Source: Streptomyces avidinii
Lineage (GTDB): Bacteria; Actinomycetota; Actinomycetes; Streptomycetales; Streptomycetaceae
NCBI RefSeq assembly: GCF_014650695.1
Contig: NZ_BMVL01000005.1
Location: forward strand, 124,001 to 188,000
Length of the DNA: 64,000 nucleotides
Reading direction: 5' to 3'
Numbering within the stretch: position 1 is the first letter of the stretch; each line of letters opens with the position of its first letter. Shown here one piece after another: positions 47,090 to 56,222 of the stretch. Under the pieces are notes generated by a model, which ran no database searches, was not told the DNA's origin, and saw only the letters and a program-made list of their open reading frames with translations. The position numbers and the translations under genes were made by a program.

Positions 47090-48655
47090 ATGGCAGAGCA
47101 GAGCTTCCATGTCGGTGTGCCGGTTGCAGGGGTCGCCCTGGCCCTCCTTGCCGCCCTCGGTCAGCCGTCGGCGGTCGCCGCACCGCCGCCTACCGACCCC
47201 ATGGGTATCACCGGGCCCGGCACGGCCGCCGCGTCACGCTTCGTGCCGGGTCCGTGCCCCGAGCCACCTGAACCGATCGATGCGCTGGCTACCGCCCGGT
47301 GCGGTGTCCTGGAGGTCCCCGAGAACCGTGCCCGCCCCGGCGGCCGGACCATCAGGCTGGCCGTGGCGATCATCCCGCCCGTCTCGGCGACGCCCGCCCC
47401 GGACCCCGTGGTGTTCATGTCGGGCGGCCCCGGTGGCGAGACGTTCGACGACATCCCGTTCCTGGTCTCCTCCGGCCTGAACCGGGATCGCGAACTGATC
47501 GTCATGGCCCAGCGCGGCAATCTCTACGACGAGCCCAACCTCGCCTGCCCCGAGCTGGACCGCTTCTACGCCCGGTCCGTGGGGCTCCCCTCCTACGCAC
47601 CGCAGACGGAAAAGCTCATGCTCGACGCGGTGAAGCAGTGCCGGGACCGCCTGACAGCGGGCGGGACCGACCTGAGCGCCTACAACAGCACCGAGAACGC
47701 AGCCGACTTCGCCGACCTGCGCACCGCACTGGGCTTCAAGCAGTGGAACGTCTACGGCCACTCCTACGGCAGTAACCTGGCCCTGACCTACCTGCGCCTG
47801 CACCCCCAGGGGATCCGGTCGGTGGCGCTCGACTCGGCCGCCCCCGCACAGTACGTCTCCCTGCCGTTCGCCTGGGCCAACGCCCGGGAGGGCCTCGACA
47901 GCCTCTACAAGGGCTGCGCGGCCGAGCCCCGCTGCCAGAGCCGGTACCCGCACCTCGAGCGCACCCTGAACGAGCAGGTGCGCAAGCTGGAGGCGCAGCC
48001 ACTGACGCTGAACGTCCGGCCGCCGCAGGGCGGAGACCCGGTGAAGGTCGTCCTCGACGGCGGCGCGCTGGTGAACCTGCTGGTCGCCAAGGCGATCCCG
48101 TTCGCCGACGTCCCGGCAGCGATCGACGAACTCGGCCGCGGAAACCCCGACCGCTTCGCCAAGGCCCGCGCCGCCGGTTCGGTCCAGGTGGTGGGTCAGA
48201 CCGCCCACGGCCTGACGCAGTCGGTGGTGTGCAGCGAATGGGTGCCGGATCACTCGCCGTCCGACGTGCTGAAGGCGGGCCGCGAAGCGTTCCCCGAATG
48301 GCCGGAGGCGGTCCAGGCCCAGGCGCCTCAACTGGCATTCCAAGCCCCGGTGTGCCGTATCTGGAACGTCCCGGACCGCACTGCCGTCCAACGGGTACCC
48401 ACCGTCAGCTCGGTGCCGACGCTCTTCTTCAACGGGACGTTCGACATGAAGACCGGGGCCAGCTGGGCGCCCAGGACGGCCCGTACGCTGTCCCACTCGA
48501 CCACCGTGGAGGTGCCCGGGATCGGGCACTGGGTGGTCCCGCAGTCGCCCTGCGCCCAGAAGGTGCTGGCGTCCTTCCTCACCCGCCCGACCGCTCCCGA
48601 CACCGACTGCGTGGCGGGGCTCAGGTGGGAACCGTTCACGATCACCCCGAAGTGA
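47090..48655 (+). CDS. Secreted alpha/beta hydrolase, TAP-like (tripeptidyl aminopeptidase family)
   Basis: 521 residues with AGAGGAA before the ATG. A Sec signal peptide (about 1-31, ending AVAA) is followed by the alpha/beta-hydrolase fold: oxyanion region VVFMSGGPGGE, nucleophile elbow VYGHSYGSN (Ser near 225), Asp in FNGTFDMKTG (near 450) and His in GIGHWVV (near 485). Cysteines near the N- and C-termini (GPCPEPPE, RCGV, SPCAQK, DCV) suggest disulfides. The C-terminal region fits the TAP-like domain of Streptomyces secreted aminopeptidases, which remove tripeptides from protein N-termini. Natural substrate unknown. Confidence 0.92.
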   Translation: MAEQSFHVGVPVAGVALALLAALGQPSAVAAPPPTDPMGITGPGTAAASRFVPGPCPEPPEPIDALATARCGVLEVPENRARPGGRTIRLAVAIIPPVSATPAPDPVVFMSGGPGGETFDDIPFLVSSGLNRDRELIVMAQRGNLYDEPNLACPELDRFYARSVGLPSYAPQTEKLMLDAVKQCRDRLTAGGTDLSAYNSTENAADFADLRTALGFKQWNVYGHSYGSNLALTYLRLHPQGIRSVALDSAAPAQYVSLPFAWANAREGLDSLYKGCAAEPRCQSRYPHLERTLNEQVRKLEAQPLTLNVRPPQGGDPVKVVLDGGALVNLLVAKAIPFADVPAAIDELGRGNPDRFAKARAAGSVQVVGQTAHGLTQSVVCSEWVPDHSPSDVLKAGREAFPEWPEAVQAQAPQLAFQAPVCRIWNVPDRTAVQRVPTVSSVPTLFFNGTFDMKTGASWAPRTARTLSHSTTVEVPGIGHWVVPQSPCAQKVLASFLTRPTAPDTDCVAGLRWEPFTITPK

Positions 48656-49281
48656 CCGGGAGGAACGATGGCACTGCACCTGCGCATGACCTTGTCCCCG
48701 GCAGTGGACGTTCCCGGCAGGGCGAAGTCGTACGACGAGAAGGACGGCTCCTTCACCCCCATTCCTCTCCCTGGAACAGTACGGAGACGGGTCCGTTCAA
48801 TCCAGCCCCGGAGAATTCGTCCGCTACGGCCGACAACTGCCGCACCGGTCGCATCGGTGGGACGGAACTGCTCGCCGGGGTCACGGAGGAAGCGGTGAGT
48901 GTGGGTGACGTCCTGCGCCGGCGTGGCATCGAAGAAGGGCGGTACGGGGCCGGGACCCTCCTCCTCCCCGACAGGACCGACCTGGTGCAAGCCTTGCCGA
49001 CCTGCGGCCAGTGCCCGCCCGGAAGGCACCTTCCCGGGGGCCGCGCTGCGTCACGTTCGGCTCGGAGCGGTGAACGCTCTGGTCGCCCGCTCCGGTACCC
49101 GACCCGTCCCCGCAAGGGGCGTCAAGTGAACGTTGGCCCGCTCGGCAGCAGGGCGGTTTGAGTGGGCGATGCCATCCGCTGTCGTGCGGCGTAACCCGGC
49201 CCCTCGGCCGCGGGTGACCGGCCGAAAGGTGAACAAGCGCCAGGTGAACGGTTGATTCGATCGAATTCACCAGGAGGAGCC
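48656..49281 (+). other. Non-coding or decayed stretch with possible small ORFs
   Basis: A candidate ATG at 48668 has an excellent GGGAGGAACG ribosome site and opens a 76-codon frame, but the later half loses codon bias. Around 48850-49000 a different + frame has strong GC3 bias (VTEEAVSVGDVLRRRGIEEG). Together they look like one gene broken by a frameshift, but I recognise no family. Nothing firmer can be said. Confidence 0.3.
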
Positions 49282-49675
49282 TTGAGCGACTTCCAGAATC
49301 CGGGCCGTCGCGACGAAAGCAGGACGGCGGCAGCGGTACACACCGTTCAGCCCGCGATCACCACGGTCACCGCAGCTACCAATTACGGCAAGGCCGAGAC
49401 GCAGGCATGGGACCGGGTCCACCCAAGGTTCACCCACCGCTCCTCATGGCTCGACCGTGATGGTGAACTTCCCTTGGTGGAGGGTACGTTGTCGGGTTGA
49501 AGGTCGAGCGTCTGTCGAAGGACCGTGATGCCCCGCCGGTGTGGTTATGGTCTTCCAAGACCGGCGTCACTCCGGACGACGTGGACCGTTTCTGGCAGGC
49601 ATTTCTCCGCCGCTTCGACCTGGAGCACACCTTCCGCTTCGCGCAACAGACCCTCGGCCGGACCACTCCGAAACA
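49282..49675 (+). pseudogene. Frameshifted transposase remnant
   Basis: Two frames together give a typical Streptomyces IS transposase segment. Frame 1, ending 49500, reads AWDRVHPRFTHRSSWLDRDG then LPLVEGTL. Frame 2, from 49497, continues KVERL, PPVWLWSSKTG, VDRFWQAFLRRFDLEHTFRF and QTLGRTTPK. A single-base loss near 49493-49497 explains the switch. The catalytic N-terminal part and everything beyond TPK are missing, and no terminal inverted repeats are seen. The first 30 codons, after an AGGAGGAG site and TTG at 49282, do not match the transposase and may be an unrelated small ORF fused by the insertion. Confidence 0.75.
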
Positions 49676-49862
49676 TGGGCACGTGCCGAGTAGGCCCCTC
49701 CCCTCCCCTCTCCGGCTTCGGCGTGTACCGACGAGGCCCTGAGCGGGAAGCGGCAGGTGCCAACCCGGGACTGCGGGCGTGGCGCTCTCGCGCCTGCCCG
49801 GGGTCACCCAGCGCGCGTACCCGCCCGCGCAGCGAGCCGCCCCGGCGACCGGTAGCCGTATA

Positions 49863-50279
49863 TCAGGGCCCGAGCAGAGCAGCCGTTCCCCACAGGCCGG
49901 CTCCCTGACGCAGTAGGAGGAGAACCTGCTGCTCATCAGGCCGGTGCGGCCCGGGAAGCCAGACCAGGACGACGCGGCCGGTCGCGTGCGCCATCGTGGT
50001 CCACGAGTCCGGCACGAGACCGGGAGGGGATCGGTAGAATTCGGCTCCGCGGTAGATGACGACCACAACGCTGTTCTCCACGTCCGCCGACCAGGACGGG
50101 ACCGGCCGTAGAAGGTCCTCGACGACGCCGGTGAAGGGCGCGAGTCCCATTTTGGTGAGCTGCTCGTGGACCGACCGGTCGTCGCGGCCCTCACGTGTGA
50201 ACACCAGGAGCGGTATGTCCCCCGCCGGTGTTCCGCGGAATCCGATCGCCTTGCACGCCCACGACGGTTCCTGGTTCAT
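49863..50279 (-). CDS. Hypothetical protein, 138 residues
   Basis: One compact domain with alternating beta-strand-like hydrophobic stretches (IPLLVFTREG, SVVVVIYRG, RVVLVWLPG) and helices (SVHEQLTKMG, EQQVLLLLRQG). It has a GAGGG ribosome site upstream of the ATG. No catalytic motif or membrane segment is visible, and I do not recognise the family with certainty. It stands alone between a transposase remnant and the CBM48-like gene. It appears intact and has normal codon bias. Confidence 0.6.
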   Translation of the reverse strand: MNQEPSWACKAIGFRGTPAGDIPLLVFTREGRDDRSVHEQLTKMGLAPFTGVVEDLLRPVPSWSADVENSVVVVIYRGAEFYRSPPGLVPDSWTTMAHATGRVVLVWLPGPHRPDEQQVLLLLRQGAGLWGTAALLGP

Positions 50280-50545
50280 GCGTTGCCCTCATTCGACGGT
50301 AGGCCTCGCCGAAGCCCTGCTCAACTCACTGACGAGCCGTGCAACCGGGATCTGGGTCACGGCTTCGGCCGTCTCCGCGACGGAGCCTCCTCGCTCTTTT
50401 CATGGTGCGCCCGGGCCAGAGGCGGCGGCACGTGGGAGCGGGACGATGCACGGGTGGGTACGTGCGGGTGCGCGCTGGCGCCCGGGTGCGGAAGATGGGC
50501 ACACACTGCCGTTTCCGTCCCCAGCACTGTCAGGAGCCGAGCGCC

Positions 50546-50821
50546 ATGCTGGAGCACACACCTCACGAGGACCGTGCCGAGGTCACCTTCGTCCTTCCCG
50601 CGGACACGCCCCCGGGGCCGGTCAGCGTGGTGGGTGACTTCAACGACTGGCAGCCCGGCATCCACACCCTGCAGCCGCGTGAGGACGGAAAGCGGGCCGT
50701 GACGGTCACCCTGCCCAGGGAAGGGGCTCACACCTTCCGCTATCTGGCCGCCGGCGACTACTGGTTCAACGACGAAGCCGCCGACGATCAGGACGGCCCC
50801 AACAGCCGCCTGCGCACCTGA
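50546..50821 (+). CDS. Isoamylase early-set / CBM48-like protein, copy 1
   Basis: 91 residues; the ATG is preceded by CAGGAG. The sequence is a single early-set (glycogen-binding, CBM48-like) beta-sandwich: VTFVLPADTPPGPVSVVGDF, NDWQPG, HTFRYLAAGDYWFNDE. Family members bind alpha-glucans or serve as regulatory folds (AMPK-beta-like). No catalytic domain is attached. A close paralogue lies at 62500-62775 on the other strand (67 of 91 positions identical by eye), differing mostly at the N-terminus and in two loops. Confidence 0.88.
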   Translation: MLEHTPHEDRAEVTFVLPADTPPGPVSVVGDFNDWQPGIHTLQPREDGKRAVTVTLPREGAHTFRYLAAGDYWFNDEAADDQDGPNSRLRT

Positions 50822-50971
50822 ACGGAGCAGCGCCGCGTCACCTGTGGTCGCCGCGGAAGCGGCACGGTGCGAGCGTTACGGAGCCCGGGACGGTACTCAT
50901 GCGACGGCCGGCCCTGCCGCCTCCGTGAGCGGCGGGGCCGACCGGCAGGCACCTGCGGCGCGGGCCGGTGC

Positions 50972-51214
50972 TCAGAGCCGGTTGCGTTCGTAGTACCGGC
51001 CGAGCCGCTCGCGGTAGGCGGCGTCCCCGCGATGTTCGCGCTTGTCGTATTCGGGGGCGTCCTTGACCCGGTCCCGGTCCAAACCGAGCAGGATCCTCTC
51101 CTGCTCCATGTCGACGCGCGCGACGGCCCGGCGGGCAGCAGGACCCCCCCTGTCGCTGGCCTCGACTTCGAATCCGACCAGGCGGAAGCCGGGCCTGTAA
51201 TGCGACTCGTGGCT
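50972..51214 (-). pseudogene. PRC-barrel protein with internal deletion
   Basis: The reading frame joins a start-like segment (RLVGFEVEASDRG) directly to a C-terminal segment (ARVDMEQERILLGLDRDRVK, DAPEYDKREHRGDAAYRERL, YYE). In intact Streptomyces PRC-barrel stress proteins, about 40 residues containing the central strands stand between these parts; here they are missing and replaced by a few residues. No good start codon or ribosome site is seen. It is probably a non-functional remnant. Confidence 0.6.
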
Positions 51215-51300
51215 GTGCTCCCGCCTTGGCCTGCCCAGTGGTCTCCGGCTGCTCCGACGGCTGCCGCCGGAGCAGCCGGCCCCCTTGGGGCTGCCTGCCG

Positions 51301-51480
51301 TCACGGGTGGTCGGGCCGCTGCTCGCGGGGGGTGGGGCCACCCGTCTGGGACCGGCTTTCCTGATCCCCGCCCGCCTTCTTCGGGCTCTTCGGCTGAGCC
51401 GCCTTGAGGTGCCTGCTTTCCTGCGGGGTCGCGGCGCCCTTGCCGCTGCGCCGTGCCTCCGGCTGTTGTGCATCGCCCAT
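51301..51480 (-). CDS. Small hydrophilic protein, 59 residues
   Basis: The ATG at 51480 has a good AAAGGA ribosome site. The sequence is Gln/Lys/Pro/Ser-rich with no hydrophobic core (GDAQQPEARRSGKGAATPQE, SPKKAGGDQE), so it is predicted to be disordered. Nothing identifies a function. It overlaps no other real gene and follows the DUF6098-like pseudogene on the same strand. Confidence 0.45.
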   Translation of the reverse strand: MGDAQQPEARRSGKGAATPQESRHLKAAQPKSPKKAGGDQESRSQTGGPTPREQRPDHP

Positions 51481-51514
51481 GATCCCGGTCCTTTCGGAGT
51501 GCCCAGCGGGGCTC

Positions 51515-51961
51515 TCACCTACGGTTGAGTGGCCCCCATGCGCCCTGCTGCTGATGGATCTCCTCCTCCGCTTCCGTGATCGCCTACTGATCGACCCACC
51601 CGAGGGGTTCCACGTCCCGTACCAGAGGTTCGTTGTCGGGGCCCCGCCCGGCCTCGGTGCCGACCGGCAGCCAGGGCCTGACCCGGGCGTCCTTGACCCT
51701 CGGCAGGTGGGAGTAGTCGTAGAGGCGTCGTGCGGCCCACGTGCGCAGCGGCCGCTGTCCCCACCAGTCCTCGACGTCCATGGGGTTCGACGACGGCCCG
51801 GCATTTCGACGCCGGTGAGCTCGTCCCGGCTCGACGGCTCCCGCGAGAGATCGAGCTGCGGGCCCGTGGACCAGCGCACGTACTCGCCGGCGGGCGAGGT
51901 GCTCCGTCGGTTCGTCCAGCGACCCGATGACCGCAATCGACCAGTCCCGAACCCCGTTCAT
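51515..51961 (-). pseudogene. DUF6098-like gene broken by two frameshifts and a stop
   Basis: Pieces in two frames reassemble a family I know as DUF6098 in Streptomyces: VIGSLDEPTEHL in frame a, then EYVRWSTGPQLDLSREPSSR and DELTGVEMPG in frame b, then back to frame a with SNPMDVEDWWGQRPLRTWAA, RRLYDYSHLPRVKD and GRGPDNEPLVRDVEPLGWVD. The switches fall near 51895 and 51797. An in-frame TAG at 51584-51586 interrupts the C-terminus, after which the same frame continues AITEAEEEIHQQQGAW to a TGA at 51515. Three independent lesions make function very unlikely. The family name is from memory. Confidence 0.78.
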
Positions 51962-52049
51962 GTGAGGGCAGCTACCCAACTCCCGGCGAGTTAGCGGCAT
52001 GGTTCAGGCAGAAACTGCCCATGCGCTTCAACGTGCTTGCGTTGGTGCA

Positions 52050-52081
52050 TGTCATCCAAACGATGACAACCAGATGTCATC
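52050..52081. promoter_or_regulatory. Three alternating TGTCATC/GATGACA heptamers
   Basis: TGTCATC (52050-52056), its complement GATGACA (52062-52068) and TGTCATC again (52075-52081) are spaced 12-13 bases apart, a little over one helical turn. They lie in a locally AT-richer non-coding patch. This could be an operator for a cooperative regulator. The only nearby + strand candidate is an unsupported ORF starting near 52109. Confidence 0.35.
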
Positions 52082-52289
52082 TGGAGGATGGCAAGCGATG
52101 GAGGGTGCATGAACGAGGCCGCCGAGCCGTCGGCGCCGGGCCCCTTCCTCGCCGCGGCCGCGGCGGGGAGTTGCCCGGACCATGATCGCTGCGGCCAGGC
52201 GGATGCCGGCGCCGGCCGCGACCTCGGAGGGACAGTGCGCGCCGCTGTGCATGCCGGACTCAGGTGTACTACGCAGTCCCGAATATCTA

Positions 52290-52826
52290 TTAAGTACCCC
52301 GGTCGGGCGGGCCTGCCTGACGCCCCTCGCATGGGAAGCGACCCTCCGGCCCGGACAGTACGCCGTGAGCGGATTTGTCGGTGAGCGCGCCGTACGGTGT
52401 GCGATCGGGGTCCTGCGCGTAGGCGTGGACGGTCACGGTGAGCTGCGACCCCGGATCGCGGCGGATACGGTGCAGGCCCCTCACGTCCGGGGAGAAGCCC
52501 TGTCCCGCAACCACGCACTGCTCCATCGGTTCGTCGGCCAACCATGTGTGACGGATCCTGCCTCGGGCGACGTAAACGCCCTCGGGCTGGCGGTGAGCTC
52601 GAAATCCCGTGTCATAGCTGTCGTCGTTCCAGGCGATGGCCCAGGCGGTGAAACGGTCATCCGCGAACAGGGGCACGTACCTGGGCTGTGGCCCGTGCGC
52701 GCCCCCGTCCTCCAGGCGCGCTTCCCAGCACCCCAGGTCGCGTCCGAGTTCGGCGGCTACCGCGAGCAGGTACTCGGAGGAGCAGCAGTTCACAGGGCGC
52801 GCAATCGGTAGCATAAATCCGTCCAT
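52290..52826 (-). CDS. Cysteine dioxygenase-like cupin, probably inactive
   Basis: 178 residues from ATG 52826. The sequence follows the bacterial cysteine dioxygenase type I family: RYVPLFADDRFTAWAIAWND, DTGF, EGVYVARGRIRHTW, GLHRIRRD, LTVTVHAYAQDPDRTPYG. Family members bind Fe(II) through three His and oxidise thiols. Here the usual HxH reads as RAH (first His replaced by Arg), while the later His in GLHRIR is kept. The N-terminal 20 and C-terminal 35 residues do not resemble the family. The frame is open, but ligand loss and its setting among remnants suggest decay. Confidence 0.6.
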   Translation of the reverse strand: MDGFMLPIARPVNCCSSEYLLAVAAELGRDLGCWEARLEDGGAHGPQPRYVPLFADDRFTAWAIAWNDDSYDTGFRAHRQPEGVYVARGRIRHTWLADEPMEQCVVAGQGFSPDVRGLHRIRRDPGSQLTVTVHAYAQDPDRTPYGALTDKSAHGVLSGPEGRFPCEGRQAGPPDRGT

Positions 52827-53483
52827 ATGGGGCTGATTCCCCCCACGCATGCGCTCATGCCTCGCCCCCGAGAGTGCGAACCCGGACGCGTGGCACGAAC
52901 GGCGGGGAACGGTGCCGTGCCAGCTGAGCTGTGGGTGCAGCGCCACGGGGTCGATGGACGTGTCCCACTCCGCCGCCCGCAAGAAGGGCGGCCAGGGACG
53001 AAGCGAAGCGCAGACGGGCGCTGTCCTGCGTCCGTACGGCGGTTGCACGCCGAGCCGGTGCCCGCCCAGAACGATGCGGCCCGTGAGGTGTGCCACCATC
53101 GACGAAGGCGCTGCCCCATAAGCCGTATGCCTTCAGGAGCACGGCCGTGGTGCCCACTGACGGGTCGGTCATGGGCCTGCGCGGTCCGCACTCGTTCCTC
53201 CATCGCGTCCGTCATCCGGGCGACGCGGCGAGGTGCGGTCTTCGTCCGTCGAACCGGATCTTCCCGCTCAGGCCGCACACGGAGGGCCGGGCCCACTGCT
53301 CGTCGCGCGCCGTAAGAGCGCGATCGTGGCCGGGGGCCCCAAGTCCGGGAAAGCGTGTCCATGACGCTTTCTCCTGCGCTGGTGGGTGGTGTCATTGCGA
53401 ACCTGGCCACACAGGCGATCGGCATACCGAGCGGCCCGCAACCGAAGGCCGATCAAGCGTTCAACGGAGTGCCCCGGCGACCG
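52827..53483. other. No gene seen
   Basis: 657 bases between the cysteine-dioxygenase-like gene and the Rieske remnant. Open frames exist on both strands but none has a ribosome site plus consistent codon bias, and none is recognisable. Base composition is somewhat lower in GC. This is most likely decayed sequence. Confidence 0.45.
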
Positions 53484-54155
53484 TCACAGCTCTCCGGGAT
53501 CCTGCCGTTCCAGAGGGCGCAGTGCCGGGCCTTGCACGACTTCACCGTCAACGCCGAAGCGAGAGCCGTGGCACGGGCACTCCCACGTGCGTTCGGCGTT
53601 GTTGAAGGCCAAGACGCATCCAAGGTGGGTGCAGACCGCGGACACGGCATGCAGTTCGCCCTGGTCGTCGCGGTGCACGGCGCACGGTTTGCCACCTGCC
53701 CGGACCACGGTTCCCTCACCCGGCCGCAAGTCCCGGACGGGGCCCATCGTCCCATCGGCGAAAGTGTCGAGGCGGTCCTTGACGAAGTGTTTCCCGGTGT
53801 CCCACTGAGCCTTGAGGAACGTAGGTGCGGACTGCACGGCGGAGCCGAAACGCCCGGGATCGTAGAGGCCGGCCCACCGTTGGGGCGTGCCGCGGACGAG
53901 GGAGGCGAGGAGCGCCCCGGCCATGACCCCGCCGGTCATCCCCCAGCCGGCGAAGCCGGTCGCGACGTACACGTTCTCGCCGCCCGTAGGAAGTCTGCCC
54001 ACCAGCGGCACGGTGTCTGTGGAGCTGTTGTCCTGCGCCGCCCACCGATGGGAGATCCTCACCTCGGGGAAGTGCTGCTCGGTCCAGGCCTCCAGCCGGG
54101 CGTACTGCTCATCGTCACCGGCGAGGCGTTCACCCCCGGCACGGGTGAAGACGCC
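53484..54155 (-). pseudogene. Rieske-type FAD-dependent oxidoreductase, C-terminal half only
   Basis: The readable part starts near GERLAGDDEQYARLEAW and continues through the C-terminal end of a D-amino-acid-oxidase-like domain (STDTVPLVGRLP, VYVATGFAGWGMTGGVMAG). A linker leads to a Rieske domain with CTHLGC near the end and CPCHGS 13 residues later, so both Cys-X-His boxes are intact. The N-terminal FAD-binding Rossmann part (GxGxxG), normally about 250 residues, is absent; upstream codons in the frame are random-looking. A truncated gene; full family proteins are about 500 residues. Confidence 0.75.
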
Positions 54156-54488
54156 GCGGCCGGCGTACGCACCGCCGCGGGCGAAGGGGTGCCGGCCCGG
54201 CGTGCCGTCCTGGCCGACGTGTCGGCCCCCGCACTGTACGGCTCCCGGGTCGCCAGGGAGCACCCCGCATGAAGCATCGGTATCGGGGAAGGTGCCTGCT
54301 GAGCCGCCCGACTGCGGAAGCGGGTAGGGGACACGGCAGCGCTGGATGAGGAACGGTGGCCGCAATGGAGCGGAGACAGCCCGGGAGCCTCGCGGCGAGC
54401 AGCTCGCCGGCGGTCAGCGGGCCAACGGAGCCAACGGACGAGAGCCGGCTCCCGGATCACCGCGGCGGCCGCCGGCCATGAGCTCCCA
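54156..54488. other. Intergenic region, no gene seen
   Basis: 333 bases upstream of the M20 peptidase and of the truncated oxidoreductase, in divergent arrangement. No preserved piece of the missing FAD domain could be read in any frame. Confidence 0.4.
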
Positions 54489-55880
54489 GTGACCATCACT
54501 GCGCCGGGCGCCGTGCCCGGAGACGACGCTCTGGCCGAACTGGCGGAGTGGGTGCGTATCGCATCCGTCTCCTCCGACCCGGATAGGGCCCAAGACGTAC
54601 GCCGGTCCGCCCGCTGGCTCGTCGAGGCACTGCGCCGCACCGGCTTCCCGCGCGCCGAAGTCTGGGAAACGGAAGGCCTGCCGGCCGTCTGTGCCTCCTG
54701 GCCGGCGGCCGATCCCGGTGCGCCGGTCCTGCTCGTCTACAGCCACCATGACGTGCACGCCGTCGATCCTTCCGAATGGCAGGTCACCGAGCCGTTTTCC
54801 CCGCTCCTGCGGGACGGTCGACTCCACGGGCGCGGGGCGTCCGACGCAAAGGGTCAGGTCATGAGCCACTTGTGGGCCCTGCGCACGCACCTTGCGCAGC
54901 GCACCGCCCCGGCCGTGACGGTGAAGTACCTCATCGAAGGCGAGGAGGAAGTCGGCTCGGTGCACCTGGCCGAACTGTTGTCGGAGCGCGCCGATGACCT
55001 GAACGCCGACGTCGTGATGGTGTCCGACTCGATGCTCTGGTCCTTGGACGATCCCACCGTGTGCGCCGCGGTGCGCGGGTCGGTCACCGCCACCCTCACC
55101 ATCCGCGGCGCCGAGCGCGACCTCCACAGCGGCGCCGTATCCGGCGCCGCTGGTAACGCCGCGGTCGAAATGTGCCGCCTGGTGGACCTGCTCGGTGACG
55201 CCACGGGCCGCGTGGCCCTGCCCGATTTCTACGACGCGGTGGCCACCCCAGGCCCCAACCTGCGCGCCGGCGTCGGCTCCGTCCCTTTCGACCTGCCGAG
55301 CTGGCAGGCTGAGACCGGTACGTTCGGCGCCCCCGGAGAAGCGGGGTTCACGGTCCCCGAGCGCCTGTGGACCCGCCCTTCCGCCGAGGTCGCCCGCCTT
55401 GCGGCCGGCCGCACCGACGCGCCCGCACTCGGCCTCATACCGGCGGAAGCCAGTGCCGACCTGCTCTTCCGGCTCGTACCCGACCAGCGGGCCGACCAGG
55501 TCGCCGACCAGCTGCGCGCCTGGCTGGCCCGGCACCGGAGGCCGGGTTTCACCTACGAACTGGAAATCTCCTCCACCATCTCGGACCCCTACCGGACGCC
55601 CCCGGACGCCCCGGCGCTCGCGGCTCTCACCCGAGCCGTCAGTGATGCCTACGGAGCTCCGGCCCGGCACATCGGCAATGGAGGTGCGGCTCCCGGCGCG
55701 CAGCTCGCCAGTGCCTTTAACGCGCCCGTGCTGTTCTTCGGGACGGGACTTCCCGCAGACCGCTGGCACGGCCCGGACGAACGGGTCGAGATCCAGGCGC
55801 TTCGCCTCGGAGTCAGCACGCTGGCCCAGTTCCTCGACGAACTGTCAACCGGCGACACGCCAACCCGCCAGAAGGCGTGA
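54489..55880 (+). CDS. M20-family metallopeptidase (dipeptidase-like)
   Basis: 463 residues starting at GTG. M20 zinc-peptidase motifs are all present: YSHHDVHAVD (His and catalytic Asp near 82), GRGASDAKGQ (bridging Asp near 117), EGEEEVGS (catalytic and metal Glu near 155), VSDS (metal Asp near 180) and the dimerisation-domain region RDLHSGAVSG near 215. A late GNGGAAPGAQ and FFGTGL complete the catalytic domain. It probably hydrolyses dipeptides or N-acyl amino acids in the cytoplasm. Length is normal for the family. It is intact amid several remnants. Confidence 0.92.
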   Translation: MTITAPGAVPGDDALAELAEWVRIASVSSDPDRAQDVRRSARWLVEALRRTGFPRAEVWETEGLPAVCASWPAADPGAPVLLVYSHHDVHAVDPSEWQVTEPFSPLLRDGRLHGRGASDAKGQVMSHLWALRTHLAQRTAPAVTVKYLIEGEEEVGSVHLAELLSERADDLNADVVMVSDSMLWSLDDPTVCAAVRGSVTATLTIRGAERDLHSGAVSGAAGNAAVEMCRLVDLLGDATGRVALPDFYDAVATPGPNLRAGVGSVPFDLPSWQAETGTFGAPGEAGFTVPERLWTRPSAEVARLAAGRTDAPALGLIPAEASADLLFRLVPDQRADQVADQLRAWLARHRRPGFTYELEISSTISDPYRTPPDAPALAALTRAVSDAYGAPARHIGNGGAAPGAQLASAFNAPVLFFGTGLPADRWHGPDERVEIQALRLGVSTLAQFLDELSTGDTPTRQKA

Positions 55881-55899
55881 CGCCGGCGCGGACTCCGGC

Positions 55900-56222
55900 T
55901 CGCGCCGGTGGCCCGGAACGGTTCGCAGCGGTGGTACGTGCCCTGCGCCGAGCGGGCCAGGCGCGTGGTCGTCACGGCGGGCGCGGGCGAGGGGGCGCCG
56001 GCGCGGCGCGAGACGAGCGACGCCGGACTGCCACCGGGGGCAGTGGTCGGCGGCTCCCGTGACGTGCCCTTCCACGAGCTCTGCGCAGTGGTGGCCGGTG
56101 CGCGCTGTGTCCCGGCCGGCGACACGGGTCTGGCACACCACGCGATGGCCCGCCCCCTCCCCGACGGCTGCGCCCCTGGACCGACCCCTCCGGCGTTCAG
56201 ACCCGGCCCCCCCGGGTGGTGC
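55900..56222 (+). pseudogene. Glycosyltransferase family 9 fragment
   Basis: One frame gives PERFAAVVRALRRAG (about 55910-55955); the next frame continues RRVVVTAGAGEG, GLPPGAVVGGSRDVPFHELC, AVVAGARCVPAGDTGLAH and GPTPPAF. This is the C-terminal nucleotide-binding half of a heptosyltransferase-like (GT9) enzyme split by a frameshift near 55955. The N-terminal half is missing; the M20 gene ends just before. A non-functional remnant. Confidence 0.7.

Noticed and set aside
53355..54272. Plus-strand 305-codon frame
   Set aside because: Most of it is antisense to the Rieske remnant; the first 40 codons lack a ribosome site and family match.
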